Under the pieces are notes generated by a model. It was not told the DNA's origin. It saw only the letters and a program-made list of their open reading frames with translations, and ran no database searches. From NCBI GenBank assembly GCA_937901805.1, contig CALDJI010000298.1, positions 1 to 9,374 on the forward strand: DNA of 9,374 nucleotides. The letters run 5' to 3'. The stretch is from an uncultured Clostridia bacterium (GTDB lineage: Bacteria; Bacillota; Clostridia; Oscillospirales; Ruminococcaceae). Positions 5,530 to 9,374 of the stretch are shown piece after piece. A program made the position numbers and the translations under genes. Numbering within the stretch: position 1 is the first letter of the stretch; the number at the start of each line of letters is the position of its first letter.

Positions 5530-7089
5530 CTAGTTATTTTCCTGCACAGCATCTGCCTGGAACTGCTTTGCCGCTTCCAGAACTGCCGCGCGTTCTGCCG
5601 CGGTTTCTGCTTCCAGATCCGCCTGATGCGCTTTGGCATTGAATTTGATAAAATGCAAAACCAGGAATGCGACTGTCAATACGCTGTACACAGCGATGAA
5701 GCCCATATCCGGCGCGTAGGTTTCGGTAAAGAGCAGACCCGGAGAGTGAATCATACCAATTGCAGTCAATCCAAGGCCAACAATATTGGTGATGGCGACT
5801 TTCAACCATGCATTGTCAATGATGAACACAAAGACACAGCCGACAATCAAACCGACAAAGGCAGAGCCCGGATCAAAGGCCAGGAAGCCCTGAAGTTTCC
5901 CTTCCGCGATATTATCCACAATAAAGTCCATAATAACGGGGAGAGAAGCCATGATAACCGCCGGATAGTATTTCTTTTTGACAACTTCAAATGCCTGGGA
6001 GTAGCTGGAAATACCGACAAAGACCAGAATCGGGAGAACCACTGCTTCCGGAATAAAGGCGGTAATAATTGCGGACAGGCCGGTCAGACCGACTATTGCA
6101 TAGAGAACGACGATTCCAAGGTGGTAACCGGTGCCGGAGCCCATTTTCTTCCATCCCGGATAGCCCCAGTACAGGCCGACAGCCAGCGGGTTGCCAAACA
6201 GAGCGCCGATCATGCTGGCAACACCGGAGATGACCAGCGGTTTAATGGTAGTGAAATGGGTATCTCCACACTCTTTCGCCTGTTCCACCGCCTGAATACC
6301 AGTGATAACCTCATTGAGAGAGAACACAATGATAATCGGCAAAAACGGAATGGTATTTGCAATCACGTCAGAAGAGAAAATCCAGAAAGTGAATTTCGGG
6401 ATATAGAAGCTCAGGTTTGCAAGGGAATCTGTGACAGTGGAAAAACTCATCGCCCCGGTAATCCAGGCAATACCAGCACCGACAACAATAGCAATCAGAG
6501 CCGCCGGAAGTTTGGTGTTTACTTTACCAAGATAGATGACAAACAAAACAATCAGGGACAGCCAGCCGATGAGCGGCATTTTCAGGGTTCCATCCATGGA
6601 CTGGAGAATAAGGAACGCCATCGCGCCGCCAGCCAGGGAACCAAACAGAGCGCCTGCCGGGACAATCTTCAGGATCTTCGGAACAAGAAAAGCGCCGATA
6701 ACAAAGACCGCGCCGCCGATAAAATGGGCAAGGACGCCGACTTTGAAACCCATCATGGCATCCCCGGTAGCGTTAAAGACCGGGAGCATAATGCTGTACA
6801 GCCAGATAAACATACGGCCAGCCTGCAAACCGGCTGGGATTGCAGTCAAATTACCATCGCCGCGCTGCTTCGCAACGTGACGGTAGTACAGCCACAAACC
6901 GCCGTTTAAGATGATCACCGTCATCAGGACGCCCGGCATCATGGTGCCGAACACCGTTGCGCCACTCAAGCCAAAAGTACCGACCAGAATCGCGATTGCT
7001 ACAATGACTTTGGAAAAACCATCGAAAAATACGCCGATGGAAGCATCCAAGTCTGCTTTTTTGAACAAAGGAATTTTTACATTACCCAT
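5530..7089 (-). CDS. AzgA/NCS2-like membrane permease, copy 2
   Basis: This 519-residue polytopic inner-membrane protein probably has 12-14 hydrophobic segments. It is a clear paralogue of the permease encoded just upstream: both share ADLDASIG/GDIDASFG, FFDGFSK, a GNP motif and PGWK at matching positions (about 299-313). The layout recalls purine/pyrimidine permeases of the AzgA branch of NCS2, with a PAGLQAGRM segment (about 85-93) replacing the PFxLAPGMGLN region and SLNEVITGIQAVEQA (about 257-271) replacing the DTxGTLxGVA substrate helix. Substrate-site residues therefore differ from known purine carriers, and the cargo is unknown. The C-terminal 35 residues or so form a charged cytoplasmic helix (ADLEAETAAERAA). 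An ATG at 7116 would also be in frame, but GAGGAGG lies inside that extension, 11 bases before the ATG at 7089. Starting there matches the paralogue's N-terminus. It follows the first permease by 84 bases. Confidence 0.78.
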   Translation of the reverse strand: MGNVKIPLFKKADLDASIGVFFDGFSKVIVAIAILVGTFGLSGATVFGTMMPGVLMTVIILNGGLWLYYRHVAKQRGDGNLTAIPAGLQAGRMFIWLYSIMLPVFNATGDAMMGFKVGVLAHFIGGAVFVIGAFLVPKILKIVPAGALFGSLAGGAMAFLILQSMDGTLKMPLIGWLSLIVLFVIYLGKVNTKLPAALIAIVVGAGIAWITGAMSFSTVTDSLANLSFYIPKFTFWIFSSDVIANTIPFLPIIIVFSLNEVITGIQAVEQAKECGDTHFTTIKPLVISGVASMIGALFGNPLAVGLYWGYPGWKKMGSGTGYHLGIVVLYAIVGLTGLSAIITAFIPEAVVLPILVFVGISSYSQAFEVVKKKYYPAVIMASLPVIMDFIVDNIAEGKLQGFLAFDPGSAFVGLIVGCVFVFIIDNAWLKVAITNIVGLGLTAIGMIHSPGLLFTETYAPDMGFIAVYSVLTVAFLVLHFIKFNAKAHQADLEAETAAERAAVLEAAKQFQADAVQENN

Positions 7090-7158
7090 GTCTTTCATTT
7101 CCTCCTCATATTTCATTTGAATTCCCGGATGGGAAATTCCATAACAAACTTTAAGCTG

Positions 7159-7188
7159 CCGGATGCGCAGCCCTTACAGCGCATCCGG
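7159..7188 (-). promoter_or_regulatory. Hairpin around the stop codon of permease copy 1
   Basis: CCGGATGCGC (7159-7168) and GCGCATCCGG (7179-7188) form a perfect 10-bp stem with a 10-base loop. The loop contains the stop codon (TAA, plus 7174-7176) of the upstream permease gene. On the minus strand the stem is followed by CAGCTTAAAG, with no U run, so it is not an ordinary terminator. It may protect the first cistron from 3' decay or modulate read-through into the second permease. Confidence 0.6.
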
Positions 7189-8721
7189 AGCAGGATCCCG
7201 TTGCACAGGCGCGTTCCGGAACAGGAAGCCCTTGACGATCAGCAGAGCCGCAACAATCAGATAGATTACGCCAAAAGTCACCCCAACCGGCGGGAAAAGC
7301 GCAACGGAATCCGCGTGAATCATGCCGACAAACGAACAGAACGCCAATGCAATGCCAAAAAACGCAGAATGAAAATATTTTTTATCAATGACATAAGCAA
7401 GAAGCCCTGCAAGCAGCAGGCTGGACAAAAACGCCCCGTTGCCAAGCCATTGAATCCCCTGTATCTGGACAGAAAATTCTGCAAATTTCGCAGCTCCAAT
7501 GTCTGCAACCGTTGTCCCTGCCGCCTGCGCCGTAGAACTGACAAGCGTCTGGATATATTGGAAGAGAATGGGAACTAAAGAAAGCAGCACCACATTGGTA
7601 TATTTCTTATCCAGCTCCTGGAAAGTGCTCGCAGTCACTGAGAATCCAACAAAAATCAGAAGCACCATAACCGCTTCGGTGGGAACCAGCGCCATCAGCA
7701 CGCCGGTAAGTCCTGTCATACAGATCAGAAGATAGGCCCCAGCGTTGACCAGGGAAAAACCGGCCCTGGCGCCGAGCTCTTTCCAGCCCGGATGACCGAA
7801 ATACACCGTAGTCGGAAATGGATTGCCAAACAGGGAACCCAGCATGGTTGAACAGCCATCCATAATCATAGAGCGGCGTTCCGGGTAGACATCGCCAACT
7901 GATTTCGCGGATTCAATCCCCTGCAGTGTAGAGAGAAAGTTGTTGATCTGCAGAGGAATAATAATCGGCAGAAACGGGAAAATCCCGCTGAATCCCTTAA
8001 CAATATCCAAACCGCAGAATGTCGGCGGATAAAAGCCGAGGTTGGAAAACGCAGATGTAAAGTTCTCCGGGGTAAGATAACCCGTTGCCCATGCAATCAC
8101 CGACCCCAGGACAATTGCGACCAGTCCGGAAGGGATCTTTTTGAAACGCTTGTCCGCTTTTCCAAGATAATCGATAATCACAATAAACAGCGGGAGCAGC
8201 GCATAAACGGGACGATCAAATACCATTGCAATGCCGACAAAGGAAAGCCAGACTATCGCGGAGGAGGCCATATTCCCCATCAGGGCGCTGTGAGGAACCA
8301 CCTTGACAATCCAGCGCCCGATAAATCCTCCCAGGACCTCTACCATGCCGCCAATCAGCGAAGCGGCAAGTCCAATTTGAAAGGCAAGTTCCGCATCGCC
8401 TGTCTGCCAGTAAACCGGCCCCATAATCAGGTAAAGCCAGCCGGTCAGCTGGGACGCCCCAATCCCAAACGGCTGAGCCGTAACATCCTGGCGTTTTTCC
8501 TTTTTCGCCAACGCCCTCGCCTCATAGAAATACCAGAGATTTCCTGCAAAAATTGCAAGGCCAATACCCGGGACAATTTTCCCCAACACAATGTCCGACG
8601 GCATTCCAAAGACAAACAGCATAATTCCGGTAGCGGATAGGATTTTAGAAAACCCGTCAAAAAAGATACCGAAGGACGCATCGATATCCCCTTTTCCCCA
8701 CCACTTGTACTTAAAATTCAT
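7174..8721 (-). CDS. AzgA/NCS2-like membrane permease, copy 1
   Basis: This 515-residue integral membrane transporter is the first gene of the operon. Hydrophobic segments run through almost its whole length. Landmarks are GDIDASFGIFFDGFSK (11-26), AQPFGIGASQLTGWL (82-96, in place of the AzgA PFxLAPGMGLN segment), IVKVVPHSALMGNMASS (138-154, like the AzgA IVNAIPxSLKxAIGAG stretch), IPLQINNFLSTLQGIESA (255-272, in place of DTxGTLxGVA) and GNPFPTTVYFGHPGWKELG (299-317). This supports a nucleobase-permease fold, proton or sodium driven in known relatives, with a diverged substrate site. A SulP-like or other UraA-fold cargo such as an organic anion cannot be excluded. The ATG at 8721 has GGAG eight bases upstream (plus 8730-8733). 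A GTG at 8730 would overlap that site, so 8721 is preferred. The promoter and a candidate operator lie 57-117 bases upstream. Confidence 0.8.
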   Translation of the reverse strand: MNFKYKWWGKGDIDASFGIFFDGFSKILSATGIMLFVFGMPSDIVLGKIVPGIGLAIFAGNLWYFYEARALAKKEKRQDVTAQPFGIGASQLTGWLYLIMGPVYWQTGDAELAFQIGLAASLIGGMVEVLGGFIGRWIVKVVPHSALMGNMASSAIVWLSFVGIAMVFDRPVYALLPLFIVIIDYLGKADKRFKKIPSGLVAIVLGSVIAWATGYLTPENFTSAFSNLGFYPPTFCGLDIVKGFSGIFPFLPIIIPLQINNFLSTLQGIESAKSVGDVYPERRSMIMDGCSTMLGSLFGNPFPTTVYFGHPGWKELGARAGFSLVNAGAYLLICMTGLTGVLMALVPTEAVMVLLIFVGFSVTASTFQELDKKYTNVVLLSLVPILFQYIQTLVSSTAQAAGTTVADIGAAKFAEFSVQIQGIQWLGNGAFLSSLLLAGLLAYVIDKKYFHSAFFGIALAFCSFVGMIHADSVALFPPVGVTFGVIYLIVAALLIVKGFLFRNAPVQRDPAPDAL

Positions 8722-8741
8722 TTCCCTCACTCCATATTCCA

Positions 8742-8777
8742 GATTCTTTCAATATCCCGCGTCCGGGGAAAAGAATC
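8742..8777 (-). promoter_or_regulatory. Hairpin in the operon 5' leader
   Basis: GATTCTTT (8742-8749) and AAAGAATC (8770-8777) are perfect 8-bp inverted repeats. Within the loop CCCG and CGGG can add a second short helix. In the minus-strand RNA this stem-loop ends about 9 bases before the GGAG of the first permease gene and directly follows the operator-like repeat. It could affect mRNA stability or ribosome access. I see no known riboswitch consensus in it. Confidence 0.5.
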
Positions 8778-8800
8778 AATTGTTTAAGTCTCAAACAATT
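8778..8800. promoter_or_regulatory. Candidate repressor operator (perfect 8-7-8 inverted repeat)
   Basis: AATTGTTT (8778-8785) and AAACAATT (8793-8800) are exact inverted repeats around a 7-base centre. They lie just downstream of the predicted transcription start near 8803, a classic position for steric repression. The half-site, with GTTT facing AAAC, resembles XylR-type ROK operators, which carry TTAGTTTG-like arms. The ROK protein encoded at 1492-2694 is therefore the natural candidate binder. That link is inference. A related half-site, AAAACAAT, occurs in the regulator's own promoter region near 1458-1465. Confidence 0.65.
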
Positions 8801-8809
8801 ATCATGACT

Positions 8810-8838
8810 AGAATACTACCCTAAACTGCGATTGTCAA
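8810..8838 (-). promoter_or_regulatory. Promoter of the six-gene operon
   Basis: On the minus strand a perfect -35, TTGACA (plus 8833-8838), is followed by an optimal 17-base spacer and TATTCT (plus 8810-8815), a 4/6 match to the -10 consensus. Transcription should start near 8803, leaving a leader of about 80 bases. No comparable promoter is evident in the short gaps further down, so the six genes are probably one transcript. Confidence 0.7.
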
Positions 8839-9189
8839 TATTTTATCACACCTTAGCTTTTTTTCATTGTTTAGCCCGTAATTCTCCGAAAGAAAAAATA
8901 TGATTTTGTGCATTTTATTGAAACCACTTTTTAAAAGTCTTTTTCATATAAACAGAGAGTATTTGCAGAGACAGAGGAGGGAAGCAGTTCTTCTTTCCAC
9001 CTCATGGGTGCTGCTGAAATTACAGGCTTATGATGCTACACACCCCGACAGCCTTCCAGTTAGAGAGGTTCTAAAAGGGCGCGCTTCCCCCTTGTTAAAA
9101 TCAACTCGTTTCAGGGATTCGTCAATCCATCTATGAAACTGCCGGAAACTTTTACAGTTCCGTGGGCGGGAAAAAAGAGTGGTAAACGC

Positions 9190-9234
9190 AAAAAAGCGGG
9201 GCCTCCGGCCTGAAAATTCAGGCGGAAATCCCGC
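9190..9234 (-). terminator. Intrinsic terminator on the minus strand
   Basis: Read on the minus strand, GCGGG (plus 9230-9234) pairs with CCCGC (plus 9196-9200). An inner stem, GCCTGA with TCAGGC, and a flanking GG/CC pair close around a four-base loop. Six T residues follow directly (plus 9190-9195). It would end a transcript coming from the right of the window or a small RNA starting within 9235-9374. It also insulates the operon promoter from upstream transcription. Confidence 0.72.
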
Positions 9235-9351
9235 ATCTGCTCACGTAAAGTCTTTATATTTCCGTTTTATGGAAAAGGCATCTATGGAAAATCATTTTGG
9301 ATTTTGCGCTCTAAAAAGCCCGTAAACCCGCATGAATACTAAGAAAAATGG

Positions 9352-9374
9352 GCCGGTCATCTATTATGACCGGC
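9352..9374. terminator. Hairpin at the window edge, probable terminator
   Basis: GCCGGTCAT (9352-9360) and ATGACCGGC (9366-9374) form a perfect 9-bp stem with a five-base loop. On the minus strand it is followed by CCATTTTTCTT, which fits termination of a gene lying to the right. The window ends at the last base of the stem, so the stem may be longer, and whether it also works on the plus strand cannot be seen. Confidence 0.6.

Larger units (their letters stand above)
8839..9374. other. Long intergenic region without a convincing gene
   Basis: About 535 bases upstream of the operon promoter hold no open frame with a good ribosome binding site or a family-like translation. A 78-codon plus-strand frame (8900-9136) has only a weak purine stretch before its ATG and an unremarkable composition. 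Recognisable items are a minus-strand terminator (9190-9234), a hairpin at the window edge (9352-9374), a 9-base direct repeat TATGGAAAA (9268-9276 and 9283-9291), and a set of nested pairings at 8979-9089 that might be an RNA rod. Confidence 0.6.

Noticed and set aside
5626..6909. 427-codon open frame on the plus strand
   Set aside because: It lies opposite the second permease gene, its translation is rich in Asn, Asp, Lys and Arg with no family pattern, and it lacks a ribosome binding site. It is the antisense shadow of a strongly biased coding sequence.
8722..8803. Purine riboswitch upstream of the permease
   Set aside because: I looked for the TATA/GTTTCTACC-type core expected before purine permeases and did not find it in the short leader.
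9103..9115. Catabolite-response (cre) element near TGAAACGAGTTGA on the minus strand
   Set aside because: The spacing of the CG core does not fit the TGNAANCG pattern, and the site is far from the operon promoter.
8900..9136. 78-codon plus-strand frame in the right-hand gap
   Set aside because: There is no convincing ribosome binding site or promoter, and its composition is unlike the real genes here.
8840..9374. T-box, tRNA or CRISPR array in the gene-free region
   Set aside because: No GGTACC-like T-box antiterminator sequence, no cloverleaf and no regularly spaced repeats are visible. The only direct repeat is a 9-mer occurring twice.

Overview
The window looks like a chromosomal segment of a Gram-positive anaerobe in the class Clostridia, probably a gut member of the Oscillospiraceae or Lachnospiraceae. 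The grounds are strong GGAGG-type ribosome binding sites 6-12 bases before most starts, TTGACA-type promoters, short hairpin-plus-T-run terminators, roughly balanced GC, and protein families common in that group. The taxonomic call is an inference from style; nothing here is diagnostic of a species.

Left part (1-2740): the last codons of a possible upstream gene run into a HAD-family phosphatase gene (48-704, +). A nearly gene-free gap with a perfect 36-bp palindromic two-way terminator (901-936) separates it from a convergent MIF/phenylpyruvate-tautomerase-family gene (1014-1361, -). That gene shares a 130-bp divergent promoter region (1362-1491) with a ROK-family transcriptional regulator (1492-2694, +). 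The regulator ends at a second two-way terminator (2716-2741).

Middle and right (2795-8721, all on -): six genes with gaps of 19-84 bases form what looks like one operon. In transcription order they are: an AzgA/NCS2-like membrane permease (7174-8721), a diverged second copy of it (5530-7089), a flavodoxin-fold protein with a C-x2-C-x2-C-x5-C cluster like iron-sulfur flavoproteins (4933-5502), a small dimeric-barrel-like protein resembling the TIGR03792 family (4499-4879), a short-chain dehydrogenase (3744-4475) and a free-standing RibD-C/DHFR-fold reductase (2795-3724). The operon has a good promoter (TTGACA-17-TATTCT on -, 8810-8838). Just downstream of the likely start site is a perfect 8-7-8 inverted repeat (AATTGTTT/AAACAATT) that resembles ROK/XylR-type operators, followed by a 5'-leader hairpin.

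Working model (inference): the two permeases import a nucleobase-like or other small heterocyclic compound. The flavoprotein, SDR and RibD-like reductase then reduce or rearrange it, with the small barrel protein as an accessory or catalytic partner. The ROK protein represses the operon until a ligand is present. No sugar-catabolic gene accompanies the ROK regulator, and no riboflavin gene accompanies the RibD-like protein, so neither protein's usual role explains the locus. The substrate cannot be read from the sequence.

The right end (about 8840-9374) holds no convincing gene. It contains a minus-strand terminator (9190-9234), a hairpin cut by the window edge (9352-9374) and a possible rod-shaped RNA fold (8979-9089).
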